Positions 8,188 through 18,466 of a DNA stretch of 34,677 nt are shown here, piece by piece; the first letter of the stretch is position 1, and each line of letters opens with the position of its first letter. The DNA comes from Desulfocapsa sp. (GTDB taxonomy: Bacteria > Desulfobacterota > Desulfobulbia > Desulfobulbales > Desulfocapsaceae). Below the pieces are notes generated by a model. The model saw nothing but the letters and a program-made list of their open reading frames with translations. It was not told where the DNA came from and did not search any database. The DNA is taken from positions 1 to 34,677 of the forward strand of contig JAIPEF010000018.1 of assembly GCA_021737265.1 (NCBI GenBank). The letters run 5' to 3'. The position numbers and the translations under genes were made by a program.

Positions 8188-10856
8188 TGAGCAAAGCACC
8201 GAACATAACCCCAATGCTTCAGCAGTACCTGGGCATTAAAGAACAGCACCCGGATGCCATCCTCTTTTACCGGATGGGTGATTTCTATGAGATGTTTTTT
8301 GATGATGCGGTCATTGCCTCAAAAATTCTTGGTATCACCCTCACCTCCCGCAATAAAAACAACGAGGCCAACAAAGTCCCCATGTGCGGCATTCCCTTCC
8401 ATGCCGCCCCTACTTACCTTGCAAAACTGGTCAAGGCCGGGCGTCGTGTTGCCATCTGCGAACAGACTGAAGATCCCAGCCAGGCAAAAGGCATCGTCCG
8501 CCGTGAAGTGATACGGATTGTATCTCCAGGTGTGGTCACTGACGCACAGATTCTGGACGAAAAAGACAACCTCTATGTTGCTGCACTCTCCTGCCGGGAA
8601 AAGGGAAATGAAACCCTCTTTGGCATCAGCTTTCTCGATCTTTCCACCGGTTCCTTTCTTGTCGGAGAGTTTGCAGAGCGGGAGGGTGGAACCGAGGTCG
8701 TCCTTGATCAACTCACCCGAATGACACCTGCTGAGATCCTCATTAATGAGGAGGAGAAGGAAATACTTGCGGATCTCTTATCCACAGCCGAAACCCTGCT
8801 TCCTGAGCTCTGCGTCACATACCGTGATCCAAGCCATTTTCATCTTGCAAGCTGTGAAGAACTGCTCACCGATCATTTTCAGGTGACAAACCTGGCAGGT
8901 TTTGGCTGTGATACCTTCAAACAGGGGATTATTGCCGCCGGAGTACTCCTTGATTACATCCAGGAAACCCAGAAGACGGAAATCGGCCATATTGAGAAAC
9001 TGACCCCCATCGATCTTGATCTCATCCTCCAGATCGATGATTCATCCAGGCGCAATCTGGAACTGACCCAGACCATTATTGGCTCCAAACGGGAAGGCTC
9101 ACTGCTTTCTGTACTGGATCAGACCTGTACCCCCATGGGCGCCAGGATGCTGAAACAGGAAATTCTCTTTCCCCTTCAGGACGTGAAACGCATCAAGGCA
9201 CGACTCAGCGCAGTGCAGTTCCTTCACAGTCATGCAAAAATTCGCTGTGATTTCCGGGAACTGCTTACAGCAATCTATGACGTGGAACGGCTCAACAGCC
9301 GCATGGTACTGGGGAACGGTAATGGCCGGGATATGCTGGCCCTGAAACAGTCCCTTGCCAGACTGCCGGGTATTAAAGAACTCCTGCTCAGCTGTGAAGC
9401 ACCCCGGATCAAAAATCTTGGTGAAGAGCTTGATGTGCTCGATGATCTCTATCAGCTCATAGAGAAAACCATCCATGATGAAGCACCTATCACCCTCCGC
9501 GAAGGAGGCCTGATAAAGGAAGGATACAACAAGGAACTGGACGAACTGGTGCACATCCAGCGTCATGGCAAACAGCTTATCCTTGACCTTGAAGCAGAGG
9601 AACGTGCAGCTACTGGAATCAGCAAGCTCAAAGTCGGGTTCAACAAAGTTTTTGGCTATTTCATCGAGGTGAGCAAGATCAATTCGGATAAGGTCCCTGA
9701 GACCTATATCCGCAAGCAGACCCTGGTAAACGCCGAACGTTTCATCACCCCTGAACTAAAAGAGTTTGAAACCAAGGTACTTGGAGCACAGGACAGGCGT
9801 CTTGAGCTCGAATACCAGCTCTTCACCGGAATCCGCAAACAACTTGCCCTTGAAAGTTCACGGCTGCTGCAAAGTGCTCAGTTGCTGGCTAAAATTGATT
9901 TTCTGGTCTGCCTTGCCGAAGTCGCCCATCTCTATCATTACCAGAAACCGGAGGTGAATGATGAAGAGATCATCAATATTATAGAAGGGCGGCATCCAGT
10001 CATCGAACGCTCACTGGCCAGTGGTAAATTTGTGCCAAACGATGTGTATCTCGATCAGGAAAGGGAAGAAGTGCTGATCATCACCGGCCCGAATATGGCC
10101 GGAAAATCGACTATCTTACGACAAACAGCCCTTATCGTGCTTATGGCCCAGATGGGGTCCTTTGTTCCTGCGGAATCGGCCACCATCGGGGTGGTGGACA
10201 GGATTTTCACCCGGGTGGGAGCAATGGATGATCTCAGGCGCGGCCAGTCCACATTTATGGTGGAAATGAACGAAACGGCAAACATCCTCAACAATGCCAC
10301 GGAAAAGAGCCTGGTAATTCTTGATGAAATCGGACGCGGGACATCAACCTTTGACGGATTGGCCATCGCCTGGGCAGTAGCAGAGGATCTGGTACAGAAA
10401 AATAACAGAGGGGTGAAGACCCTTTTTGCCACCCACTACCACGAACTCACAGACCTGGCCAGAACCGAAGACAGGGTACGCAACTACTCCATTGCCGTAC
10501 GGGAATGGAACGACACAATCATCTTTCTCCACAAGCTTGTGAAGGGCGGTACCAACCGCTCCTATGGTATTCAGGTTGCTGGACTGGCCGGAGTCCCTGA
10601 TCGCGTAGTCCAGCGCGCAGGAGAAATCCTGAAAAACATTGAACAGGGAGAATTTAGCCGGGATGGAACACCAAATATTGCCAAGGGGGTAAAGACCAGA
10701 AAAAGGGAGAAGAGAATTCACCCCAACCAGCTCTCACTCTTCTCAAATCCTGAAAATGACAAAATCCGGACCTATCTAGAGGGACTGGATGCCGACAACC
10801 TGAGTCCCCGGCAGGCACTGGATGAGATATACAAACTTCTCAAACTCCTCCATTGA
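8187..10856 (+). CDS. mutS: DNA mismatch repair ATPase MutS
   Basis: The 889-residue length is normal for MutS. The mismatch-probing Phe-x-Glu motif is Phe33-Tyr-Glu35 in GDFYEMF. Connector, core and clamp domains follow, then the ABC-type ATPase with Walker A GPNMAGKST (634-642) and Walker B LVILDEIGRGTST (from 709; Asp713, Glu714). The C-terminal tail contains HPNQLSLF and ends in the usual dimerisation region (PRQALDEIYKLL). It recognises mispairs and small loops and recruits MutL. It is the last gene of a three-gene plus-strand operon. No T-rich terminator follows it, but imperfect hairpins lie at 10866-10927. Confidence 0.97.
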   Translation: MSKAPNITPMLQQYLGIKEQHPDAILFYRMGDFYEMFFDDAVIASKILGITLTSRNKNNEANKVPMCGIPFHAAPTYLAKLVKAGRRVAICEQTEDPSQAKGIVRREVIRIVSPGVVTDAQILDEKDNLYVAALSCREKGNETLFGISFLDLSTGSFLVGEFAEREGGTEVVLDQLTRMTPAEILINEEEKEILADLLSTAETLLPELCVTYRDPSHFHLASCEELLTDHFQVTNLAGFGCDTFKQGIIAAGVLLDYIQETQKTEIGHIEKLTPIDLDLILQIDDSSRRNLELTQTIIGSKREGSLLSVLDQTCTPMGARMLKQEILFPLQDVKRIKARLSAVQFLHSHAKIRCDFRELLTAIYDVERLNSRMVLGNGNGRDMLALKQSLARLPGIKELLLSCEAPRIKNLGEELDVLDDLYQLIEKTIHDEAPITLREGGLIKEGYNKELDELVHIQRHGKQLILDLEAEERAATGISKLKVGFNKVFGYFIEVSKINSDKVPETYIRKQTLVNAERFITPELKEFETKVLGAQDRRLELEYQLFTGIRKQLALESSRLLQSAQLLAKIDFLVCLAEVAHLYHYQKPEVNDEEIINIIEGRHPVIERSLASGKFVPNDVYLDQEREEVLIITGPNMAGKSTILRQTALIVLMAQMGSFVPAESATIGVVDRIFTRVGAMDDLRRGQSTFMVEMNETANILNNATEKSLVILDEIGRGTSTFDGLAIAWAVAEDLVQKNNRGVKTLFATHYHELTDLARTEDRVRNYSIAVREWNDTIIFLHKLVKGGTNRSYGIQVAGLAGVPDRVVQRAGEILKNIEQGEFSRDGTPNIAKGVKTRKREKRIHPNQLSLFSNPENDKIRTYLEGLDADNLSPRQALDEIYKLLKLLH

Positions 10857-10865
10857 GCAAATAGT

Positions 10866-10927
10866 GGAGAACCCTTGCCATTAATGCGATGAAGGCATCT
10901 CCTACAATGGTTACTCATTACAGGAGA
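10866..10927. repeat. Overlapping imperfect hairpins between mutS and the next gene
   Basis: GGAGA at 10866-10870 can pair with TCTCC at 10898-10902, with an inner TGCC/GGCA pair. TCTCCT at 10898-10903 can instead pair with AGGAGA at 10922-10927. On the minus-strand RNA the second stem becomes a continuous 12-pair stem with two G:U pairs and a 6-base loop. The two structures are mutually exclusive. They lie between convergent genes and may act in termination, but no T run follows either one. Confidence 0.35.
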
Positions 10928-10995
10928 TATTCATATCTGAGTCCAGAAACTCTTCCTGTCCCTAACTGACAAATCCATAAAAATTTAAAGATATC

Positions 10996-11072
10996 GATGG
11001 ATAAGTATTTATGCCCGGTAGTTAGGGTACTCTTTTCAGTCCTCCCTTGAGGGGGATAAATACGACGCCATC
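10996..11072 (+). mobile_element. Palindromic MITE-like element, copy B (77 bp, internally deleted)
   Basis: It starts GATGGATAAGTATTTATG, continues with CCCGGTAGTTAGGGT like copy A, and ends ATAAATACGACGCCATC, the inverse of the copy C start. The central hairpin is absent and is replaced by a short segment with CCTCCCTTGAGGGGG, itself a small stem. Keeping both ends while losing the middle is typical of internally deleted transposable elements. Its right edge overlaps the stop codon of the adjoining minus-strand gene. Confidence 0.7.
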
Positions 11073-11793
11073 AACTACATTCCGGGAGGAAGAAAATACC
11101 CTTATAACTTTTCTTAACCTTGCCCCCTGCTTTTTTTGCTCCGGCAGCATCTCCCTTTTTCAGGTTTTCGATCAATTCAGCAATGGCATCGTGCCCATTT
11201 GCAATTTTAAGCCCAAAGGCGTCTTTATCAGCGCCGGAATAGTCCGCAGCCTTAATCTCTGCCCACTTGATCGCCAGCCAGCCACCATACCGTTTACCCA
11301 GATGCTGGAGAGACTCTGGTGAAGCCTGTTCTGTAATACCATTTAAAACAATCTCCATGGCTTCGTGGAAATCGTTGATTTTATCATTGAGAGAAACAAT
11401 GCCGGCATCCACCCTCATTTGCCATAAGGCATAACGCACCTCCTCAAGCTGCTCATGGGCCTTTTTCACTTCTCCTGACCTGAGCATCTCCAAGGCCTTA
11501 TTGCCTACTGCCACCGGCCGCTTGATCTTTTTCTCAAAATCAGCTGTCTGTTTTAACTGGTCAGGGACGTCATTTGCATATTTTTGAGCCAATACATCCC
11601 AGGAGTTGATAAATTTTTCGACCACGCCGATGGCCTTCTCCTTGTTTTCCTTTTTACTGGTAAGGGCAAGGGCTTTCTTATAGAAACTATACGGCTCCAT
11701 AATATCTTGCTGAAAAATCTTATAGTCAGAAGCCATTGCAAAACTTGGGGCGATACATAAAAACATGCACACTACTACAAATCTCATTCCCAT
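11071..11793 (-). CDS. Secreted helical protein of unknown function, C-terminus altered by element copy B
   Basis: The 240-residue product has a signal peptide (about 1-21, cleavage after AMA) and an otherwise almost wholly alpha-helical, Lys/Glu/Ala-rich periplasmic domain. There is no CXXCH, so it is not a heme protein despite a four-helix look. I do not recognise a named family. Repeated segments such as EKFINSWD, RSGEVKKAHEQLEEVRYALW and IAELIENLKKGDAAGAKK suggest helical-hairpin repeats. GAGGATTATT precedes the ATG. The TGA stop uses the first two bases of the inserted palindromic element, so the last few residues (LPECS) may be non-native. It may be co-transcribed with the DsrE-like gene 138 bases upstream. 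Confidence 0.7.
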   Translation of the reverse strand: MGMRFVVVCMFLCIAPSFAMASDYKIFQQDIMEPYSFYKKALALTSKKENKEKAIGVVEKFINSWDVLAQKYANDVPDQLKQTADFEKKIKRPVAVGNKALEMLRSGEVKKAHEQLEEVRYALWQMRVDAGIVSLNDKINDFHEAMEIVLNGITEQASPESLQHLGKRYGGWLAIKWAEIKAADYSGADKDAFGLKIANGHDAIAELIENLKKGDAAGAKKAGGKVKKSYKGIFFLPECS

Positions 11794-11931
11794 AATAATC
11801 CTCTTTTATGTTGTTTAAGCGACAAATACCCGTTGGCTGAACTGCAAGTCTACCTGAAACTGCTGCAGGGAGTTCCGGGGGCACCCATCTCATATCTCAT
11901 AAGCACAAAGTTATTTTTTTTCCAGCGCCCT

Positions 11932-12432
11932 TTAATCCATTGGAACCTGGGAAAACCCCTTTGCCTGGTAGGCAATCATTGAAACATACCCGTTTTGGAC
12001 CACTTCAATCTCTGGCAGGATATCCTCAGGGGCGACATAATGAAAACCTAAGGCAATCAAACATTGTTCCATTGGGATACCACGTTTCTGCAGACGCCTG
12101 ACCCAGTCATGGACCTCTTTCTTCGCCGCAAGATCTTCTTTAAAAACATAATCGTTCCCTTTGGTAACAAAATTGCTTGCCTTCCCACGAAAACCGACAA
12201 CAAACTCAGGACGGACACCAGCAGCCACTAACTGCTCATAGGTGGTATCAATCAGTTTAAGCCTGACGACAAGTTTCTTGGCTGTACCCACATTAACATC
12301 AAAATAGGTTTTTGCCGTGGAAACGTTATTCAACGCTCGCCGGTTATTGTACTTTTCTTCTGCAAAGGCATAGACAGCCAAAGAGAAAACAAGGGAAATC
12401 GTCAGAGCCAGGATGATTCTATTCTGTTTCAT
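11932..12432 (-). CDS. Periplasmic DsrE/DsrF-like protein
   Basis: The 166-residue protein has a signal peptide (about 1-24, cleavage after AFA) and a domain resembling the DsrE/DsrF-like superfamily (COG1416 type): AKTYFDVNVGTAKKLVVRL, FVVGFRGKASNFVTKG, then GIPMEQCLIALGF with Cys124 and DILPEIEVVQNGYVSMIAYQ. Cytoplasmic DsrE homologues carry sulfur on a conserved Cys. The Cys124 position fits such a role, but the exported location argues for a different function, perhaps handling of sulfur or thiol compounds outside the membrane. GGAGGTG lies just before the ATG. It is divergent from the amidase gene. Confidence 0.7.
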   Translation of the reverse strand: MKQNRIILALTISLVFSLAVYAFAEEKYNNRRALNNVSTAKTYFDVNVGTAKKLVVRLKLIDTTYEQLVAAGVRPEFVVGFRGKASNFVTKGNDYVFKEDLAAKKEVHDWVRRLQKRGIPMEQCLIALGFHYVAPEDILPEIEVVQNGYVSMIAYQAKGFSQVPMD

Positions 12433-12822
12433 CTCACACCTCCAGATTGGCTACCCTATATATGATGGTTAACCTTTTTTCATAGTAAAATGATACACCG
12501 TGAAAAACTAAAAATAATCACTTTATGGTACTCATCAAGCCCCCTCTAACGTCAAAGAGCCCACTCTCACAGATAAGCAATGAGAACTACAAATAATATC
12601 ATAGCATTCCCCCATGTTTTCTTTTGCCTTCATTGCCTCTTTTATGTATACTTCCTCGGAAATAGGGTTTCCGAGAAGATAGACCTGTTCAGCAGTAGAG
12701 CCTCTCCCGGCTACCCCCCAAACCCAGGAAAAGCGAAATGTAAGTCCTGGATAAGGATCTTCACGAAAGTATTTCCTGCCAAAAAACGCAGATAACACTT
12801 TTTAAGAGACTAACAAGGTGTA
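12433..12822. other. Divergent intergenic region upstream of the DsrE-like and amidase genes
   Basis: About 390 bases separate the two divergent starts and must hold both promoters. Short frames occur on both strands, for example 12535-12798 minus, but they lack ribosome sites and recognisable motifs. The AT-rich part at 12450-12530 is the likeliest promoter area. I could not identify convincing -35/-10 pairs. Confidence 0.4.
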
Positions 12823-14694
12823 ATGGTACGTTTTTTCCCCACCCTCTTCCTGCTCATTATTTTCAGTATTCCCTTTTCAGTGGGTTATAGTCCGGCTGAA
12901 GAATCCCGGAGCAATTCCATTGACTCCGCAACACTCGAAAAACAGTATCAGCAGGCAAAGTTTTATTACAACGAGCTGCACACCAACACCAATCTCGGAC
13001 AATCACGAGATAACTGGCTCAACGGAGTTCGTAATTTTAGAAAGGTTTACCTGGCCGACCCCAAATCAGAATTTGCCGCACCAAGCCTCTACATGCTGGG
13101 ACGCATGTATGCCAAGATGTATAATCGATTTAATACGGAGATTGATCTCCAGGAATCCATCTCCTATTATCGTGATGTTTCAGATCTTTTCCCAGACAAT
13201 CGCCTGGCCGACGATGCCCTGTTTGCCGTTGGCAATATCTTCCTGAATCAAAAAAATAATCCCATAAAAGCCGCCAAAAGCTTTACCCGCATTATAGCTG
13301 ATCACCGAAACGGTGATATGTATCCCCACGCGTCAGATAAACTCAAACGTCTCTCCCAGGAGCATGATATCCCTCTCCCCTCCGCCATGCTCAAATACAG
13401 CTATCTGGAAGATCTCTCCTATGTTTTACCGGTCAAATACTGGTCATCCGATAATTATACGCGGGTTGTCATCAAAGCCTCCGGACCGGTGACCTATGAG
13501 GAGATACTTCTCGAAAAAAAAGGTACCCACCCCCGGCGGCTCTATATTGATTTCCAGGAATCCTACATAGAACCACGCTTCAGGGCTCCAATTCCCATTG
13601 AAGATGGTTTGCTGAAGCAGATAAGAACGGCACAGTTTACGCCGGAAGTGGTACGGGTGGTACTTGATATAGAATCTATTTCTGATTACAAAATCTTCAG
13701 CCTTCCGGATCCGTTCCGTGTGGTCATTGATGTTCGGGGGGAAAGCGAAAAGAGTGCTGCACAGCCGTCCAAAATCCTGCCGCCCCTCCCGCCTGAGGTG
13801 AGCAGCACTGAACCAACTCCCCGGAAGAGCCCTCCAGAGACTCCGGCGCCACCACAACCACTTGACACAGCAGATGAAGCAATTGCTGAAGAATTTATTG
13901 TCCTGGAAGATTTCAAAAAGACAATTGTAAATGCCCCCCCCCCAGTTACTCGGGAGACAGAAGAACTCCAACGGGAAGCACCTACATTTTCACTGGCTCA
14001 ACAACTTGGTCTTGGGGTGCGGAAGATTGTTGTCGATCCCGGCCATGGAGGAAAAGATCCAGGCGCATCCGGTTTTGGCCTAAAAGAAAAAGATCTTGTC
14101 CTGGAAATAGCGAAGAAACTGGCACCCGTTCTTGAGGAACAGACCGGAGCTCAAGTCACCCTGACCCGCACCAAGGACATTTTTATCCCCCTTGAAGAGC
14201 GTACCGCAATTGCCAACACCAATGGTGGCGATCTCTTTATTTCTCTCCATATCAACGCCCACCCTTCAGAAAAGGTGCATGGTCTGGAGACCTACTATCT
14301 CAATCTGTCAACCAACGCAGAGGCCATGCGTGTTGCTGCCTTTGAGAACTCCATATCCACTCATCAGATGAGTGATCTGCAGGATATTCTTTCAGATATT
14401 ATGAAGAACTCGAAGATCGACGAGTCCTCCCGTCTTGCCGGATTTGTCCACAACTCACTCTGCAATGGCATGGAAGATACCCAGAAAACGCACTTTAAAA
14501 ATCTTGGCGTAAAACAGGCACCTTTTTATGTCCTAATCGGTGCTGAAATGCCGGCCATCCTCATTGAGATCGCATTTATAACAAACCCTGAAGAATCTGA
14601 TCGCTTAAACACGGATGCATTTCTTGATATCATTGCAGGTAAAATAGCCGAAGGGGTAAGAAGATATATCAGTTCGACGACTGCAAGCCTTTAG
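12823..14694 (+). CDS. amiC: N-acetylmuramoyl-L-alanine amidase (AmiC type, TPR-AMIN-Amidase_3)
   Basis: The 623-residue exported protein has an N-terminal hydrophobic signal (about 3-24), a helical TPR-like region (about 40-185), an AMIN-type beta domain (about 205-305), a Pro-rich linker (about 312-380) and a C-terminal Amidase_3 zinc domain. The metal ligands are visible: His408 in DPGHGG, Glu422 in LKEKD, His476 in SLHINAH; catalytic Glu582 is in LIEIAFITN. It cleaves the amide bond between N-acetylmuramic acid and the stem peptide, mainly during cell separation, and the AMIN domain targets it to the septum or envelope. TPR-bearing amidases of this layout are common in this phylum. AAGGTG lies close to the ATG. 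The gene runs into a repeat array just after its stop. Confidence 0.9.
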   Translation: MVRFFPTLFLLIIFSIPFSVGYSPAEESRSNSIDSATLEKQYQQAKFYYNELHTNTNLGQSRDNWLNGVRNFRKVYLADPKSEFAAPSLYMLGRMYAKMYNRFNTEIDLQESISYYRDVSDLFPDNRLADDALFAVGNIFLNQKNNPIKAAKSFTRIIADHRNGDMYPHASDKLKRLSQEHDIPLPSAMLKYSYLEDLSYVLPVKYWSSDNYTRVVIKASGPVTYEEILLEKKGTHPRRLYIDFQESYIEPRFRAPIPIEDGLLKQIRTAQFTPEVVRVVLDIESISDYKIFSLPDPFRVVIDVRGESEKSAAQPSKILPPLPPEVSSTEPTPRKSPPETPAPPQPLDTADEAIAEEFIVLEDFKKTIVNAPPPVTRETEELQREAPTFSLAQQLGLGVRKIVVDPGHGGKDPGASGFGLKEKDLVLEIAKKLAPVLEEQTGAQVTLTRTKDIFIPLEERTAIANTNGGDLFISLHINAHPSEKVHGLETYYLNLSTNAEAMRVAAFENSISTHQMSDLQDILSDIMKNSKIDESSRLAGFVHNSLCNGMEDTQKTHFKNLGVKQAPFYVLIGAEMPAILIEIAFITNPEESDRLNTDAFLDIIAGKIAEGVRRYISSTTASL

Positions 14695-14720
14695 GAATAG
14701 ACAGGCTGAGGACTTGAGGA

Positions 14721-14832
14721 CTAAGGGATAAGGGCTAAGAGCTAAGGGCTAAGGGCTAAGGGCTAAGGGCTAAGGGCTAAGGGCTAAGGGCTAAGGGCTA
14801 AGGGCTAAGGGCTAAGGGCTAAGGGCTAAGGA
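14721..14832. repeat. Tandem array of the heptamer CTAAGGG (16 units)
   Basis: Starting at 14721 the unit CTAAGGG repeats head to tail. Units 2 and 3 are variants (ATAAGGG, CTAAGAG), units 4-15 are identical (12 perfect copies, 14742-14825) and unit 16 is CTAAGGA. Upstream bases 14705-14720 look like decayed units (CTGAGGA, CTTGAGGA). The array resembles eukaryotic telomere repeats in composition, but it is intergenic, just after the amidase stop. Perfect central copies with decayed edges imply recent slippage expansion. Confidence 0.97.
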
Positions 14833-14921
14833 AGCGTAAGAGGTTTGTCGTAAAGCGCTACTTTTTATCCGGCAGTAACTCTTTTAAATTTCAAACAATA
14901 CATGGTTTCAGGTGCTGCAGA

Positions 14922-14982
14922 TTTGCTCGGTCGCAGGTAGGCGTAATAGTGTTATCTATACGCCTACCTGCGACCGAGCAAA
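14922..14982. repeat. Perfect 24-bp inverted repeat with 13-base loop
   Basis: The arms at 14922-14945 and 14959-14982 are exact reverse complements of 24 bases (starting TTTGCTCGGTCGCAGG), separated by ATAGTGTTATCTA. The stem is GC-rich in the centre. No T run follows on either strand, so it is not a classical intrinsic terminator, though it lies between the convergent amidase and gltD-like genes and could stop transcription from both sides. It could also be a small mobile or recombination element. Confidence 0.9.
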
Positions 14983-15031
14983 CAAGGTAAGCGAAAACTC
15001 CGAGCGGTGCCTGGGATCATTTACCGAACTA

Positions 15032-16453
15032 TTACCAGTCTATTTGATCACACAAGAACTCACGATCTTCCTTCAGATCCTGCCCGTTAAGATAACGCTC
15101 AATAGATTCAGCAGCAACCTTTCCCTGATAAACAGCCTTTGCAACCGTCTGGGGACCAAGGACATTGTCGCCACCGGCAAAAATATACTCCACTGATGTC
15201 TGCAATGTTCTGGCGTCGGTGTTATAGGTTCCCCAGGACATAAGGTCGATATCTATTCCCTTGTCCGCAGTGTGATCAACATTCTGACTGATAGCAGGGA
15301 TAATGGAGTCCGCCTCGATCATAAAATTGGATCCTTCCTGGACAACAGGGCGACGACGTCCGGAATCATCAGGCTCTCCAAGTTCCATTCTGATACATTC
15401 AACTTTTGTGAGTTTTCCATTCTCCGAGTGAATCTTCACAGGCGCTGCCAGGAATTCTATACGAACACCTTCTTCTTCAAGATGGTGAATCTCTGCAACT
15501 GATGCCGGCATCTCTTCACGGGACCTTCTGTAGAGGATAAAAACGTCGGTGGAACCGAGACGGAGTGAAGTTCGGGCAACATCAATGGCAACATTGCCGC
15601 CACCGACTACCACAACTTTCTTTCCTAAATCAAGATCCTCACCAAGGTTTATCCGCCTCAGGTAATCAACGCCATGGAGAACACCTTCTGTAGTCTCTTC
15701 ATCATCAAGGCCAAGTTTTCTACTGGCATGGGCACCCACGCCATTAAAGATAGCATCGAATCCTTCTGCCCGCAGATCTTCAATGGTTTTATCTTTTCCT
15801 ATCACAACATTGGTATGGAGGGTAATACCACAATGCTTGAGGGCATCGATCTCAGCATTGATGATGTTTCTTGGGAGACGGAAGGGAGGGATACCAACTG
15901 TAAGCATACCGCCATAGACGGGAAGGGATTCAAAAATAGTACAGGGAATACCTTTGTGAGCCAGGTGATAGGCAACAGTCATCCCGCAAGGACCTGAGCC
16001 GATGATAGCGACCTTTTTATCACCGGGAAGAGCACAGGCTGACTCCATGGGCTTTTTGTTTTCCACCATCCAGTCAACAAGAAATCGTTCGAGCATTCCG
16101 ATGGAAACAGACTGCCCTTTACCCTTACCCCGGACGCAAAAACCTTCGCACTGAAACTCATGGGGGCAGACTCTGGAACAGACGGCAGGCATGGAAGAGG
16201 TCTCGCGGATCTTCCAATAAGCCTCTTCAAATTGCTTTTCACGAAGGAGTTTAATAAAGGCCGGAATATCATTATGGATGGGACAACCATTCCTGCAGGT
16301 TGGCTTCTTGCATTGCAGACAACGTTCTGCTTCAAGGATTGCAGTGAATTCATTAAACCCGGTGACGATTTCATCAAAATTTTTCACCCGCTCTGCAGGG
16401 GTCATCTCCACAGGCATTTGCCTGGCAATACCCATACGTTCCTTCGCTTTCAT
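15032..16453 (-). CDS. gltD: NADPH-dependent glutamate synthase small-subunit-like oxidoreductase
   Basis: The 473-residue protein has the GltD/SudA/NfnB layout. Two Cys clusters in the N-terminal domain (45, 48, 53, 57 and 92, 96, 102, 106) bind Fe-S clusters. An FAD-binding GSGPCG lies at 152-157 and a second nucleotide-binding GGGNVA at 284-289 for NAD(P)H. It moves electrons between NAD(P)H and a partner through flavin and Fe-S centres. No glutamate synthase large subunit and no NfnA partner is adjacent, so the partner is encoded elsewhere or the enzyme acts alone as the homomeric form annotated in many anaerobes. AGGTG precedes the ATG. It lies downstream of the ATP synthase operon terminator and is probably a separate transcript. 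Confidence 0.85.
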   Translation of the reverse strand: MKAKERMGIARQMPVEMTPAERVKNFDEIVTGFNEFTAILEAERCLQCKKPTCRNGCPIHNDIPAFIKLLREKQFEEAYWKIRETSSMPAVCSRVCPHEFQCEGFCVRGKGKGQSVSIGMLERFLVDWMVENKKPMESACALPGDKKVAIIGSGPCGMTVAYHLAHKGIPCTIFESLPVYGGMLTVGIPPFRLPRNIINAEIDALKHCGITLHTNVVIGKDKTIEDLRAEGFDAIFNGVGAHASRKLGLDDEETTEGVLHGVDYLRRINLGEDLDLGKKVVVVGGGNVAIDVARTSLRLGSTDVFILYRRSREEMPASVAEIHHLEEEGVRIEFLAAPVKIHSENGKLTKVECIRMELGEPDDSGRRRPVVQEGSNFMIEADSIIPAISQNVDHTADKGIDIDLMSWGTYNTDARTLQTSVEYIFAGGDNVLGPQTVAKAVYQGKVAAESIERYLNGQDLKEDREFLCDQIDW

Positions 16454-16508
16454 AAACGCACCTCAAAATAATAAATAAGAAATATCAATTTTACTTATGC
16501 AAAAACAA

Positions 16509-16540
16509 CAAAAAAAAGGTCGTCCCAATAGGACGACCTT
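16509..16540 (-). terminator. Rho-independent terminator of the ATP synthase operon
   Basis: Read on the minus strand, AAGGTCGTCC (16540-16531) pairs perfectly with GGACGACCTT (16525-16516) around a 5-base loop and is followed by a run of T residues. It lies 25 bases past the atpC stop. Confidence 0.92.
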
Positions 16541-16564
16541 CACATATTACTATAGACTACTTAA

Positions 16565-16978
16565 TCAATCAATCTTGGATGCTTTGAGTCTTGCAAGTGC
16601 GCGCTGAAGAGCAGCTTCTGCCCGTACCTGATTGAAATGATCATCATGCGCAGTAGCCTGAGACAGACGTTTTTCCGCCCGCTCTTTGGCCTTCATAGCT
16701 CTAGTTACATCAATCTCGCTACCAAATTCAGCACTTTCAACGAGAAAAGTGATCTTATTATTGGAAACTTCGGAGAAGCCTCCGCTGATCATCAAGCTTT
16801 TCCGGTCTTTTCCCTGCTCATAGGTCAGGAGTCCAATTTTAATGGTGGAGAGGAATGGAGCATGATTGGCCAACACACCAAAGTCACCACCATAACCGGG
16901 TGCGTTAACGATATCGACATCCTCGCTAACCACAGCTCCAGCAGGAGTCACTACTTCTAAATGTATTTGTTGTGCCAT
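16565..16978 (-). CDS. atpC: ATP synthase F1 epsilon subunit
   Basis: The 137-residue protein has the epsilon layout: an N-terminal beta sandwich (about 1-85; [39 protein letters not shown]) and a C-terminal helical hairpin (about 90-135; [28 protein letters not shown]). It sits on the gamma stalk and can inhibit ATP hydrolysis through the helical part. AGAGGAT precedes the ATG. It is the last gene of the operon, 29 bases after atpD. Confidence 0.95.
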   Translation of the reverse strand: MAQQIHLEVVTPAGAVVSEDVDIVNAPGYGGDFGVLANHAPFLSTIKIGLLTYEQGKDRKSLMISGGFSEVSNNKITFLVESAEFGSEIDVTRAMKAKERAEKRLSQATAHDDHFNQVRAEAALQRALARLKASKID

Positions 16979-17007
16979 TGTATATCCTCTTGTGCTTTCT
17001 GATTAAC

Positions 17008-18447
<1,440 letters not shown>

Positions 18448-18466
18448 TTAAATTTGCGTATGGTTA

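Noticed and set aside
12535..12798. 87-residue minus-strand frame between the DsrE-like and amidase genes
   Set aside because: GTG start without a ribosome site, no recognisable motif, and it fills a divergent promoter region.
14721..14832. CRISPR array
   Set aside because: The unit is only 7 bases, contiguous and without spacers; it is a simple tandem repeat.
14922..14982. Reading the 24-bp inverted repeat as a simple Rho-independent terminator
   Set aside because: No T run follows the stem on either strand, unlike the clear terminators at 16509-16540 and 26125-26163.
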